Below are positions 1 through 12,219 of a stretch of 64,000 nt of DNA, piece after piece. The notes beneath the pieces were generated by a model that was given only the letters and a program-made list of their open reading frames with translations, did not search any database and was not told the origin of the DNA. The position numbers and the translations under genes were made by a program. The stretch lies in contig NC_084798.1 of assembly GCF_963169125.1 (NCBI RefSeq), positions 195,295,481-195,359,480 on the forward strand, in the 5' to 3' direction. This DNA is from Humulus lupulus (taxonomy: Eukaryota > Streptophyta > Magnoliopsida > Rosales > Cannabaceae). Positions within the stretch are counted from its first letter, which is position 1. Each line of letters begins with the position of its first letter.

Positions 1-96
1 ATAGGTGAACAGCATCCCTTCACTTTAACGCTGCCACGTGCCAACCATATGTAATAAATTCTTGCCACGTCATCAGGAGTCATTTTTGGGTAAACA
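1..96 (-). repeat. E1 3' LTR, partial (first 96 bases of the LTR in element sense)
   Basis: This stretch matches 12124-12219 at 88 of 96 positions and ends in the same GGTAAACA. It abuts a polypurine tract read on the minus strand, which fixes it as the 3' LTR of a minus-strand element. The rest lies before the window. Confidence 0.92.
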
Positions 97-110
97 TTTG
101 CCCCCCAAGT
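97..110 (-). other. E1 polypurine tract
   Basis: On the minus strand this reads ACTTGGGGGGCAAA directly before the TGTTTACC start of the LTR. A purine run there is the usual primer for plus-strand DNA synthesis in LTR retrotransposons. Confidence 0.85.
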
Positions 111-318
111 TTATTTTACTGCGACCAGCATAAAGTAAACTTAGGAGACTAACCCTTCACGTACCCCACCAAATCTGTCAAAGCCGCCCATGCCTTCTCA
201 AAAAAGGCAACCAATCATATCTTTTCAGTTTCCAAAAAGTTGTCTGATGGCTATTGCGCTTCCCCATGTCTTGAAAAATTAATTTCCATTATTACCTCTT
301 TTACAGTGCCACGATCAA

Positions 319-326
319 TATAAATA
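319..326 (+). promoter_or_regulatory. TATA box of the E1 antisense gene
   Basis: TATAAATA lies about 210 bases inside the polypurine tract and is followed by a C/T-rich leader with no early ATG. E2 (44609-44618) and E3 (49606-49614) have a TATA box at the matching place. A further intron could lie between here and the ATG at 1075; I cannot fix its borders. Confidence 0.6.
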
Positions 327-1074
327 ACCCATTTTCTTCACTTTTCACTTTTTACCAATCTTCTTGTCTTCAAGAACTCTGAAGAACAAAGCAAAACAAA
401 CCCAGAAAACTTCGCTGATTCAAGGTGCGCCTGTCCATTCTTCTAAAATCCTCACTCCAATCCTCCATCCAAGTAAGCTTTCTGGTTGATTTTTTTTCTG
501 TTATGCTGTGATGTGTGTTTTCCCCTTTATTTTTGATTTCTGAGTTCTTGAATATTCCTGTCAGTCCTTGCAAATTGGTTTTGGGGTAAATGGGTATATT
601 GATTTGCGCTAAGTTTGGTAGGAAAATAACACTTTGCTGGGATGATGAATTAGTTGGGTAGTTAGGATTATAACTTTAGGGCGTGAAATCGAAGCAAAAA
701 TTCGATTTCTAAGCTTGTAGAAAAATTGGGTTTTTCCCGCCCTTTCAGAATCACTTCTGCTTTTTAATCCATTTTCCAAACTGTTCGTATGAAACATAGT
801 GTTTTTGCTAGAATGCTGCTGGTCGTATAAAAGCTTAACTTTCATACACGAGCAACGTTATTCCAACTTTTAACACAAGTTTTTAGGCCGTAGATTCTCA
901 TCTCCACTTCTCTGTTCACGGATTTTCATGCAAGATCCATGGGGAGGTGAGAGGCCAATTGACGACGACCTGCTTGCAAAACTGCTCGTGGACGAAGAAC
1001 AGTCGTCGCTTCTTATTCCATAAATCCCTTTTTCTCGAATTCCCCCAAACAGACCTCTTTCTAGTCCATCCAAA

Positions 1075-4000
1075 ATGGGTAGAGTAAAATCCACTGCCCA
1101 GAAAAAGAAAACATCAAAACCTTCTGAAAATCAGCCTGCTTCTCGGGCTGAGATTCCTTCGACCAGTGGTAGAGCCAAAACCACTGATCCTGAAATCCAA
1201 ACACAAGCCCGTCTCTGCAATGCCATTCGACCAGACGTTGAATGGTACCTTTGTTATATTATTTTATAATGTTTTAGGTTAAATAAATGTGACAAAGTGT
1301 GTCACATATTGTAACATATAATAAAGAGTTACAATATTTAGATATATGATATATATCCAAATAATGTAACATATCTGGTTACAAATTTGTAACTTCCAAA
1401 TATTACCCTTTATTGTGTAAATTTGTTGTTACACAATATTGAGATGAATTTCATAAAGTCATATGTGATATGGTTGTTAGAGATACGATTTTAACCCCAA
1501 TAATGTGTTTTGGGAGTTACAAAATCATTTGGGAGGGTTTGGAACCATTTGGAAAAACAGCACATTTTTTAGTGCTAAAAATGGTCGGTGGCCGCGGCCA
1601 CTAAATGTTGGTGGTCGCGGCCTGTGGAACAGAGGCTAGTGGCTGCGGCCACAGGCCAAAACTGACCATTTTTTCAGTTTTTTCAATCTTTGTTGAATGG
1701 CTCAAAAAACCCAAATAACTCCCAAATCTTATTTTTAATTCCATATTATTCCAATTAAACATTGGTAACAGCCATGGGGGTTGGTGGAATTTGAAATTCA
1801 AAGGGTGTCTCTAAACTCTATAAATAGGAGCCTATAGCTCACTTGTAAGACACAACATTTCTATCCATTAGAGCACTTGGCTAGAAAAACCTTGAGGCTT
1901 GATAATTCCATAAAGCATTTCCTATAATCTGTGAGAGATCCCTTAGTGCTTGAGTTAGGGGGAAATAAGCTTTTTGACAAAGGTTTCAAACCTTGTTCAA
2001 GTTGGTGATCCCCAACACTCTTCACTTTGGTAGTGTGAGTGAGAGTTGTTTATCTTTTGTTTCTTGTTCCTTTCTTTCATTCTATTGCTTTTCATCTTTA
2101 TATTGTTCTTCTCTGTTTACTTGTATTTCTTATTCAAGAGTTGTAATCTTTTCTTTTGTTTCAAACACTTTACTTTATTTGTAACATTTTGCTTAGAGTT
2201 GTATTTTACTATTCTCTTCTTCTTCTTCATCTTCTTCATTTTCTTTGTTTATTTGTAATTTTCAGTTATAGAGTTGTAACTCTTTTTTATCAATCATTAT
2301 TTATTTGTAATATATTGCATAGAGTTGTAATTTATTATTATTTCCATTGAGGCAAAATCTATTTTTTCCTAACAACCTTGCTCCCCCTAGCACAATCACT
2401 GCTAGGATGGTAAATAATTTCCTCAGAAAGTACGGACTTTCTGGGGTTTCTTTATTCCTTCCTACCACCGACCAACGGGCAAACCTGCCTGGTGACACCT
2501 TCAGCGCCTAGTCAAGGTACCACATTGAGGCAGGAGCAATCCTTCCTCTTCATCCTTACTTCCAAGGACGGGCCAATTACTTCGGGGTCTCTTCCTTCCA
2601 AATAACCCCAAACAGGTATAGAATGCTTTCCGCACTCTATATCCTTTACAGCCATAAAAAATGGATTGTCCCTTCACCTCACGAGATCAACTACCTATTC
2701 GATCTCAAATCTAACCCCAACCAAGATAGCACGGGGTTCTTTCATCTTTGCCACCAAGAAACGAACCACACCTTCTTGAGTGAGACTAACTACAAGTCTA
2801 ATGTAGGAAAGTACCACCAAGAGTACTTTTTAACCATCGACCTGGTTGCCAACAACCTAGCCTTCACCCAAGGAGGTAACCTCTTCGTTCTCATGGTTGT
2901 TTATTTTCTTTTATTTTATCTACATTTTCCTTAGAAAAGTAGTTCTCTTCAGGTCCATGGCTGCGACCAGCTCCTACTCCAGAAATGGAGCTTCGAGCAA
3001 CGCTACTGGTCAACATGACTGACGTAGAAAAAAGCGTCACACAGCTGGTCACCGAATCCAACCTAAGACTGGTCTGGCTTTTGGCACCTCACTAGGATGT
3101 GAGGAAAACCACAACGAGGAGTGCCACTAATGAAGGAGGTCCCGAGCAGCACCTAGATGTGTCACAACCACCAAGGAGGAGGACAACTGGAGTGACAATC
3201 AAGGAACCCTCCAACACCTCGCGAGCAGATGCTCCTCGAGCCCCTTTAGGGAAGGGCAAGAAGAACGCTTCTGAACCCTCTGGACCCATCGAAGAGTCTT
3301 CAGATGAAAATGGTAATGATCTCTCGATTTTAGATAGTTTGCCTATTCCCTGTCACTTATTTGACGAGGACGGCAACTTTAAGTACACTCCCACTTTAGA
3401 TTCAAACTTCTTCATGCCAGAGAGTGAGTGTAACACTAGTAAGGTATATAATGTAGCGACCAGTAATTATAGCTCGAGTATTTTACTTAAAATTGCCTTT
3501 CTTTCCTTTTTTGACATAGTACACTCATTTATTTATATTGTCTAACTGTTCGTGTACTTGCCTTCTTGCAAACATGCCATCCGAAGACATGTTTGACCTC
3601 TACAGTGCGCCAAATGCTCCTGCGAGCAAGAAGAAGGCGAGCAGGTGGCATCGCGGGGAGTGTAGCAAAGAGCCTCCGGCCAAGAAAACCCACACTGAGG
3701 ACCCTCCAATAGCTGGTCCTTCAACAAATACAACACCACCTTCATCTCCCCTCAAGCAACAATCTCCGCCTACACCGGTCAGGTCGACCCCTCCTCCACC
3801 GGCTCCTGTCGATCAGACACAGCCAGCTGCCCCTGTTCAAACAAGGGATGACTTATCGATCCGCGCTCTAAGATCGGCCAAGGACAAGATGATAAGGATC
3901 CTGAGGCACGAGCACAGCTGAGAAGCCATGGTTAGGACAGAGCCGATGGATGTTGACCAGATCTTGAACCGCGCACTGAACGAGCTTGCCAGTGTAAGTT

Positions 4001-4687
4001 GTCTCTTCCTGTTGAGGCTTAATATTTTTATCTATTATAGTCTTTTTAACTTTTGTTCTGATCGCAGGCAATGCTGACCATAACTGCCGGCCGGCTCCGC
4101 TTGGGGGTCATTACTGAGCAATCCAAGGCGTCCGAGCAACAGCACACTAAGGAGCTTAAGGTCGTTGAGGCGAAATATTCAGAGCAGCTTAAGGCTACTC
4201 AGAAGGCAAATGCGGCATTGCTCGAGGAGAAAAATAAATTGGCCGAGGAGATGGAGCAACAGCAGGCTGCTCTGAACAAAGCCCTTGAAGCAAAGGAGAA
4301 GTACAAAGAGTCCCACCTCACCAATTTTTGTGAAGCCAAAAGACTCGAGGCGGACCTGATCGAAAGCAGGCAAGAGGCTGATAAGTTGGAGGCTCGCATC
4401 AACGATCTCGAAAAACCAACGCCAGCAATCTAGAGAGGTACAAGGGTGCCACATCCAAGTGCTTCTATGATTTCTAGAAACACAACCAAGGGGCCAATTT
4501 TAGCTATCTCTCTGAGCGCATGAGGCAAACATAAATAGCTCGGTGCGTTGCTCGCTTGGAGGAAGAAGAGAGAGAGAAAACCCCAGCCTCACCTGAGATC
4601 TCTTTGGCCACTGGCGTTGACGGCGTTGATAATGAAGCCGAAGCTGCAGTCGACCAGGAAAATCCACAAGACCCTCCTACCTCATGA
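1075..4687 (+). pseudogene. E1 antisense gene (putative gypsy-type transposon protein), split by a solo LTR
   Basis: This multi-exon gene runs opposite to gag-pol. The ATG at 1075 opens a Lys/Ser-rich N-terminus. The first exon is cut at 1251 by a solo LTR and resumes at 2380 in the same frame once the insert and one duplicated ACCTT are set aside. It then encodes a conserved globular part (about 2380-2875), whose counterpart occurs in E2 and E3 and resembles the Pfam family of putative plant gypsy-type transposon proteins. Likely introns are about 2875-2953, about 3438 to the 3560s, and 3993-4068 (GTAAGT to GATCGCAG). The exon from 4069 is a strong coiled coil rich in Glu, Lys, Gln and Ala, and the reading ends at TGA 4685-4687. 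In-frame stops near 2509, 3090, 3919 and 4431 show decay. Function is unknown; DNA or Gag binding would be guesswork. Confidence 0.7.
1252..2374 (+). mobile_element. Solo LTR, probably Copia type, inside the E1 antisense exon
   Basis: The 1123-bp unit begins TGTTATATT and ends TTTCCTAACA. It is flanked by a perfect 5-bp duplication, ACCTT, at 1247-1251 and 2375-2379. Removing the insert and one ACCTT restores an open frame across the junction, independent proof of the borders. A TATA box (TATAAATA, 1819-1826) followed by a T-rich, repetitive tail gives plus orientation. No internal domain is present, so it is a recombined solo LTR. The superfamily is inferred from the ends only. Confidence 0.88.
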
Positions 4688-5332
4688 TTATTATTTTTAT
4701 CTGTACTTCGAGACAATTATATTTATTGTTGCACAGGTAGCTTTAACTTTTAATAGACAATTACATCTGAGCAGATACTGCTCGCGATGTAAAAGGTTTC
4801 CTTTTTTATATTATAGTTTTTGCATTTTATTATAACATATGTTCGCATGACCAAACTAAGCATAGTAATTTGGTTTGATTTAACAAAATACAAAATTTTG
4901 AAAAATACTCTAAGTACCGTAGCATGCTTTCACTTATTTTGCTCATGTGTTTTCATACCTGTTGATATGCTTTTCTTACTAGGTACCTTATATGTCCCCC
5001 AAGTGATGGAGGAGCTTTAGGTCCTCGGTCACTTTCCTTGACGAAACCTGTTCGAACATTTCTGCTCGAAATAAAGACTTGTAAAAATGATAATACAACA
5101 AAATAACACACGTAATGAGCAAATACTTATAATGAATACAATAGTTGGCAAGAATGACTGGCTGCACACAATCCCTTTTATTTCTCGTAATAAATGGATA
5201 AAACATGTCTGTACGAGTGATCAAAAAAATGATCTTACACTTATAAGCGATCAGTCACATAAAATGACCAACCCTTTTTCATAACTTGTAAAAAGTAAAA
5301 TTAATACAAGCCAATTCTTTAAGAAGAATTGT
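4688..5332. other. E1 spacer between antisense gene and pol, no gene seen
   Basis: This AT-rich stretch separates the two convergent 3' ends. Unlike E2 and E3, I see no tandem array here. It should hold termination and polyadenylation signals for both transcripts, but none is clear enough to call. Confidence 0.5.
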
Positions 5333-8300
5333 TTATTGATAGTACTTGCACAGGTGTTCTCCATTCCAATAGCGAGGAATGAGATCTCCATTTAAGCGAG
5401 CAAGTTTGTAAGTGCCTAGATGGAGGACTTATTCCATTTGGTACGGTCCTTCCCAATTAGGTCCGAGTACTCCAGCAGCCTGGTCGCGGGTGTTGAGGAA
5501 AACCCTTCGAAGTACTAGATCTCCGACATTGAATTTCCTTTCGTGTACTTTAGAATTGAAATACTTGGCAACCTTTTGCTGGTAAGCTGCTACTCGAAGT
5601 TGGGCTATCTCTCGCTTTTCACCGACCAAATCTAGAGATTCCATCAATAGCTGGCTATTAGAGCCTTGATCGTACGTTATTCTTCGATGCGATGGCAGAT
5701 CTAACTCAACAGGCAACATAGCCTCATATCCATAAGCTAAGGAAAATGGAGTATGGCATGTTGTTGTTCGATGGGAAGTTCTGTACGACCAAAGGACTTC
5801 AGGCAATTGCTCTGGCCATGCCCCCTTCGCTTCCTCAAGCATTTTCTTCAGAGTATCCTTTAGCGTTTTATTGACTGCCTCGACCTATCTGTTTGCTTGA
5901 GGGTGAGCAACTGAAGAAAATCTCTTGATAATTCCATGCCGCTCGCAAAAATCTGTGAACAGATCACTATCAAATTGGGTGTCGTTGTCAGAGACAATTT
6001 TTCTTGGCAATCCATAGCGACACACGATGTTTTTTACTACGAAATCCAACACTTTTTTGGTCGTTATGGTTGCAAGTGGTTCAGCTTCGGCCCATTTAGT
6101 GAAGTAATTTACGGGCACTACGGTGTACTTGACACTGCCCTTTCCTGTGGGTAGAGATCCGATTAGATCTATACCCCAAACTGCGAACGGCCATGGACTT
6201 TTCATTTGTTTAAGCTCATTGGGGGTTGCTCATGGAATTTTGGAGAACCTCTGGCATTTGTCACACCTTCACACAAATTCCATCGAGTCTTCATTCATTG
6301 ATGGCCAGAAGTATCCTTCCCTTGGGATCTTTTTTTATAAACTCTGCCCCCCAGCATGGTCCCCACAAAAGCCTTCGTGGACCTCTCTCATCAATTCTTT
6401 GGCCTTCTCTTTCGAAATACACCAGAGGAGTGGCATTGAGTATCCCATTCGATACAAGATTCCATCGACCAGGATATACCTAGCAGCCTGCCGCTGAAGG
6501 GTCCTAGCTTTGTTTCTGTTCGTTGGCAACACACCATTTGTCAGGTAATCTATGTAAGGTGCCATCCATATATCCGTCGCTTGAATCACCAAAGAGGCCC
6601 CTTCTGCTTAAATGCTTGGTGTAGATAGTCATTCAACTGGCACTATGTTTAGGGTGTCAGCATCTTTGGCACTCGCCAACTTGGCCAAAGCATCAGCGTT
6701 TGAATTTTGGTCGCGAGGTACTTGCTGGAGAGTGTACTTATCAAACTATGCCAATAAATCCTTCGCTTTATTCAAGTAAGCAACCATCTTTAAACCGCAG
6801 GCCTGGTACTCCCCAATTATTTGATTGACCACTAACTGAGAGTCACTGTAGATATCAAGTGACTCTATATGCATTCTTCTGGATAACCATAATCCTGCGA
6901 GCAGTGCTTCATACTCGGCTTCGTTGTTAGAAGCAGTGAAGTCAAATCTGATTGCGCAGTGAAATCGATGCCCCTCAGGCATTATCAAAATCACTCCTGC
7001 TCTTGTGTGGTGCTCATTAGAAGAACCATTTGTAACACAACTTCCATGAGGGAGTTTGGTTTCGAGGTTCAGGCTCTCCAAGCTTTCCTGGCTGCTCGCT
7101 ATCTGGACGTTCAGTGAGTTCTGCGAAAAATTTGGCCAGAGCTTATCCTTTTATTGCTACTCGTGGTAAATAAGAGATATCAAACTGCCCAAGTTCAACC
7201 GCCCATTTCAACAATCGGCCTGCAGCTTCTGGTTTCTGCAGAACTTTCCGTAGAGGTTAGTCGGTCAAAACTGTGACTGGGTGAGCTTGGAAGTATGGCC
7301 GCAATTTTCTAGAGGCTAAGATCAAGCAATAGGATAATTTTTCAATAGGTGGATACCGCAGCTCCGCTCTTATTAGCCTCTTGCTTACATAATAAACAAC
7401 CTTTTGCACGCCTTCCTCTTCTCTTACTAGGATAGCACTAGCAGCGTATCCTGTGATCGCCAAGTAGATGAACAAAGTTTTTTGATCAATCGGCTTTGAT
7501 AGAATTGGTGGCTGCGACATGTGAGTATTTAAGGCTTGAAAAGCCTGTTCGCACTCCTCCGTCCATTCAAATCTCTTGTTGCCTCTGAGTAAATGGGATG
7601 CATTTGTCTGTCGATTTGGAAACAAATCTACTGAGAGCAACAATTCTTTCGGTCAAGCTTTGAACATCTTTGATTTTTGTTGGTGATTTCATATCGACCA
7701 GGGCTTTGATCTTCTCAGGATTGGCTTCAATTCCTCATGAGTTTACTATAAATCCCAGGAATTTCCCTGATCCAACTCCGAAGGAACACTTGAGGGGATT
7801 CAGCTTCATCTGGTATTTGTTCAAGACGTTGAAGCACTCTTGCAAGTCCCCTATGTGTCCTTCTGCCTTCTTTGACTTAACCAGCATGTCATCGATGTAT
7901 ACCTCCATGTTTGTTCCGATCAGCTTCTTGAACATGTGATTGACTAGCCACTAGTAAGTCGCACCAGCATTTTTCAAATCGAAGGGCATTACCTTGTAAC
8001 AGTAGAGCCATGTATCGGTCTGAAAGCTAGTTTGATCCTCATCGTGGGGATGCATACTGATCTGATTGTATCTGGAGTATGCATCCATGAATGGGAGAAT
8101 CTCGTGCCCTGCAATAGCATCGACCAGCTGGTTGATTCTAGGGAGTCGGAAACAATCTTTAGGGCAGGCTTTATTAAGGTCTGTGAAATCCACGCATGTT
8201 CGCCACTTGCCATTCGGCTTGGGAACAAGCACGGGAGTAGAAACCCATGATGGATAAAATGCTACCCTGATAAATCCATTCTCCTTTAGCTTCTCAACTT

Positions 8301-9479
8301 CGTCCTTTAGAGCCTTCGATCTATCTTTGTCAAGCAGCATCCTTTTCTGTTGTACTGGTGGAAAACTCTTGTCTACGTTCAGGACATGGCTAATAACTGC
8401 AGGGTCTATTCCAACCATGTCTTTATGCGACCAGGCAAAGACTTCCTGATTTTTCCTTAAAAATTCCACCAGTTCTTATTTCGTTGTTGTCTCTAAGTTT
8501 TTACCAAATTTTACAACCCTGGTCAGATCTGCGTCATCGAGTTGGACCTCTTCAAGGTCCTCGATGGGTCCTATCTCTTCATCAAAATCCCCAAAGCGAG
8601 GATCCAAATCCCTATCCTCCCTTTGGGCAACACCCTATTTGGTGACACAATCACCTGATTGGGCTTGTACATCACTGGCCGTTTGCAACTCCTTTTCAGC
8701 AGCTTCCCTCGACCCGCCTTTCTTCACCTTAGATATTGAGGCGTTAAAGCACTCCCTCGATTCTCGCTGGTTTCCCAACACGCATCCTATCCCTGCGTCG
8801 GTCGGGAATTTCATGGCAAGGTGCCATATCGAGGTAACGGCTCGTAGGTCTACCAAAATTGGCCTTCCAATTACAACATTATACGCTGAAGGACAATCAA
8901 CTACTATGAAAGTAGTGAGTAATGTCCTGTTTGTAGGCACAGCTCCTGCTATAACTGGGAGTCTAATCGACCTTGTCGGGGCGAGCCCTTCGCCAGAAAA
9001 ACCATATATGGTTTGGTTGCACGTCTCTAGGTCCTTAACGAACAACTTCATCCTTTCCAGTGAGGACTTGTACAAGATGTTGACTGAGCTTCTTGTGTCA
9101 ACCAACACCCTTTTAACCATCATGTTGGCAATTTGGACGTCAACGACCAACAGATCGAAGTGTGGGAATCGGGCGTGTTAAGCATCGTCTTCAGAGAAGG
9201 TTATCAACTCCTCCTCTGTTCGAGATTTCTTTGGTGCGCGATCCTCGACACTCATCATCTCAATGTCCTGGTCGTGGCATATATCCGAGCGTATCGCTCT
9301 CTTGCTTTCCCACTATCCCCTGTGAGGTGTGGGCCACCACAGATGGTGAGTAATGTACCTACCACAGGAGCTGGCTGTAAAGGTGGAAAGCGTTGGTGTG
9401 CAGGCGCCTGCTCGTTTCCACCTTAAGCCTCTTGTTGAGACCCTCCTGCGGCTCGTACATATCTCCTAAGGTGTCCCTG
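5333..9479 (-). pseudogene. pol: E1 pol: protease, reverse transcriptase, RNase H, integrase (decayed)
   Basis: Domains follow in Ty3/gypsy order on the minus strand. Protease lies at about 9150-8635, with active site VLVDTRSSVNIL, where the usual Gly after Asp-Thr is Arg. Reverse transcriptase spans about 8469-7700, with WRTCVDFTDLNKACPKD and the catalytic YIDDM near 7895. An archaeal-type RNase H lies at about 7081-6746 (NNEAEYEA, YSDSQLVV), but its first catalytic Asp reads Asn in TNGSSN. Integrase runs from about 6592 to 5333, with WGIDLIG, SDNDTQF and, after a stop, VEAVNK, ending CKYYQ. Stops lie at 8635-8637 and near 8478, 7938, 7735, 6333 and 5885, and at least two frameshifts occur (about 7650-7730 and 7080-7260). 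Many stops sit where Gln or Arg is expected, which fits C-to-T change in methylated DNA. Confidence 0.93.
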
Positions 9480-11548
9480 CTAGATCAGGAACTCGATCTT
9501 GTCCTTCAACTGGTTACACTCATTGGTGTCATGTCTGTAGTCGTTGTGAAAATGAGGGAATTTTGTTGTATCTCTCTTGGAGATATCCTTCCTTATAGGC
9601 GCTGGTCGCTTATAAGGGACATTAGAGCTGGTCGCTTGATAGACCTCTACTCTACTTTCGACAAGGGCCGTATAGTTGGTGAATCTTGGCTCATATCTAT
9701 TTCCTTTGGGGCATTTATTTTCAGATGTTGACGGCTCGTTGCCCGCCCTTTTTCTACCATTTCTGATATTCTCGTTCCCGTTGCCTTTGCCGTTGCCATT
9801 GGGTTTATCCGACCCGTTGGCGGATTTGGCGGGATTTTCCTTTGGTCCCTTGTCTTTTGTAGGCGACTTCCCCTCATTGGTGATCGCGTCTTCGAGCTTT
9901 ATGTACCAATCAGCTCGATCCAGGAACTCTTGGGTACTCCTTAGTCCATTCTTTCTTAGGCTGTTCCAGAGGGGGGAGTGGCGTCTAACCCCGGCAGTTA
10001 GGGCCATCACCTTTCCCTCGTCGCCCACTGTTTTGGCTATAGCCACTGCTCGCATATAATGCTGGACATACTCCTTTAAGGGCTCTCCCTCCTTTCGGCG
10101 TATCTCGACCAGCTGGTTGGCCTCAGTGGGTAGAATTGTTCGTAAAATTCATTCACGAACATTTCCCAGGATACTATACTAGCAGGAGGGAATTTAAAGA
10201 ACCACTCCTGAGCGGTGTCAGACAGTGTGGTGGGGAAGATCTTGCAGCAGGCATCGTCCGACACCTTCTGAATATCCATTTGTATCTCAAATTTGTTGAC
10301 ATAAGATGATGGGTCCTCGCACCCATCAAAGTTTGGTAGTACTTCCATTTTGAACTTGCTGGGGGTTTCTGCCACAACAATCCTCTGCACAAACGAAGTG
10401 CCTCTCCTCTGATCATACTCTATGTGGGATGATCGGTTCCCGACCAGCTGTTGTACTGCCTGGTTCAGAGCATCAATTTGAGCCTGAATCGCATCTGGGA
10501 TTGCCAGGGTGACTGATGCTGGAGGAGCATACTCATCGTGCCTCTCGCGCCTGTCGTTGAGTACATCTCTCAAGTCATCATCCCTGCGCCTTTGCTCGCT
10601 AACTCCTAGCCAATCAAAGACGTGATGTTGTCGGGGTTTCCCTCCAGCATTATGGCTCGCAGGCCTATCTTCTCTTGGTGGGGGGTTTCTATCTCCACCT
10701 CTTTCCTCATGCCTTCGACCAGAATTCCCCCTGCCGGAATCGGCCTTATTGTAGTCATGGTCGTCTCTAAACTGTGGCCGACTATGGCGCGATTGACTGG
10801 TCACACTGTTTCCTCCTCTGGCTGGAATCTCCCGAGCATCAGGGGCAGGCCTGCGCTGGTCATTGGGTCCCCGTGCATTATTATGCCGTGGGGGGCCCCT
10901 GACCGCAGAGCCTGACTCGTTATGCCTTCTATTGGCAGAAGGACGTTCCCCCTTGCTCGGTGGATTTGGCTCATCGTCCCCTGGGCGTCTAGGGCTACGG
11001 GGCGGCTGCCCGACCCTATTCTGCCTCTGGCACTGGGGATTTTCGCGACCAACCTAAGAAGGTGGTTGTTGCATAGGATCCCGAATTGAGACATCATCCT
11101 GAGCAACAGGTGGCTGCTCCGGTCTTTGTGGGCTTATTGGATGGATTGGAGGACTCGGATTTGGGGCCCGTTGTGGTGGTGCACTTGGTGGCTGATCCGG
11201 TTGAGAGGTCGGCGTAGCATGCCCTCTAGCCAACTGAATGGCTGCTTCAAGGGCGGCCGTGGCATCTCTCTGCCTAAGGTCCATTTCTGCTGGCCGCTCA
11301 ATTAGCTCCTGGTGTTGATGCTCAATCTCCCTTTGCTGCAATGCCAAGGTTTCTACCGCATTTTCCTGATTGGCCCTCAGACTGGCCAACTCATCCTGCA
11401 ACACGCCTAGTGTTGCCCTCAGCGTCTCGGAATCCATTTCCTCCTCTTCAAAATCCAAGTGTGGTTCATTTTCAGCCACATTTGGAGGAGGAGGTTGAGA
11501 CAGCGCAGCGCCAGCAACCTGTCTAGCTTTCTTGAATGTCTTCACCAT
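9480..11548 (-). pseudogene. gag: E1 gag (decayed)
   Basis: The start at 11548 (MVKTFKKARQVAGA) lies about 28 bases past the primer binding site, so no extra ORF precedes gag. An N-terminal Gln/Glu-rich helical part is followed by a Pro-rich and Arg-rich linker. The retrotransposon Gag core then follows at about 10420-9900 (EVLPNFDGCEDPSSYVNKFE, AQEWFFKFP). Near the end is a degenerate zinc-binding motif, PHFHNDYRHDTNEC, where the Cys and Gly of the related CxFHxxxGHxTxxC motif in E3 are lost. A TAG interrupts at 11054-11056 and the frame changes near 10060-10080. Gag would form the particle that packages element RNA. Confidence 0.9.
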
Positions 11549-11576
11549 TTGATTTTCTTTAAGCTTCTTGACTAAT

Positions 11577-11594
11577 CTCTCAATGAAAGCACTA
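11577..11594 (-). other. E1 primer binding site
   Basis: On the minus strand this reads TAGTGCTTTCATTGAGAG, one base off the TGGTGCTTTCATTGAGAG found in E2 and E3, and lies three bases inside the LTR. It is not the initiator-Met site (TGGTATCAGAGC). I cannot name the tRNA with confidence. Confidence 0.85.
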
Positions 11595-11597
11595 GAA

Positions 11598-12219
11598 TGT
11601 TGACCCTCAATTTGGCCAACGACACGGAGTCAAAATAACGACAAAGAAATAAGAAGGAAATTAAGGATGAAATCAAATGGGAAGAAGGTGACACGAATGA
11701 TTTATAGTGGTTCGGCCCCAACTGTGTGGTAATAACCTACGTCCAGTTAGTGTTCTTATTGATATTGAATCCTAATGCTGTGATCAAAGAACTAGGGTTC
11801 TTGAGTTTCACCAGCCTTAGGAGAATTACAACTTTCCGGTGGATAATCACACTATGTTCTCTCTATGAGTATTCAAGTTCCAGGTTCAAAAAGTCAAAAG
11901 TCCCTTCCTTGAGCCCTCTCACGTATATTTATAGGCTCAAGAGGGTTACATGGGCCAATAGGCCTTAATTATCCTTAATATCAGTGTATCAAGGCAATAA
12001 AGAGAAAATATAATAAATGTAGTTATTACAAGATTATGTATCTTAAAGGAATTAAACCAACGCATACGACCAGACTGGTCGCATCTAATCGCGAGATTTG
12101 ATGAAGCAATAGACATCTAGTCGATAGGCGAACAACATCCATTCACTTTAACGTTGTCACATGCCAACCATATGTAATAAATTATTGCCACGTCATCAGG
12201 AGTCATTTTTTGGTAAACA
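11598..12219 (-). repeat. E1 5' LTR (622 bp)
   Basis: It begins TGTTGACC and ends GGTAAACA on the plus strand and shares its last 96 bases with the window start. On the minus strand a TATA box lies at 11926-11933, which would drive gag-pol transcription leftwards. Confidence 0.92.
11926..11933 (-). promoter_or_regulatory. TATA box in E1 5' LTR
   Basis: The minus strand reads TATAAATA within the LTR, upstream of the primer binding site in the direction of gag. Confidence 0.65.

Larger units (their letters stand above)
1..12219 (-). mobile_element. E1: Tat-type Ty3/gypsy LTR retrotransposon, left LTR truncated by window edge
   Basis: Reading the minus strand from the right, the order is LTR (11598-12219), primer binding site, gag, pol with protease, reverse transcriptase, RNase H and integrase, a spacer, an oppositely oriented gene, the polypurine tract (97-110) and the last 96 bases of the second LTR. 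Positions 1-96 align base for base with 12124-12219 with eight mismatches, about 8%, so this is the oldest of the three long Tat copies if the short sample is representative. The target duplication cannot be tested because the left end lies outside the window. A solo LTR has inserted inside it at 1252-2374. Coding regions carry several stops and frameshifts, so the copy is dead. Confidence 0.93.

Noticed and set aside
8564..9181. Plus-strand frame of 205 codons
   Set aside because: It lies exactly opposite E1 protease, whose motif order is clear on the minus strand; the plus frame has no known motif.
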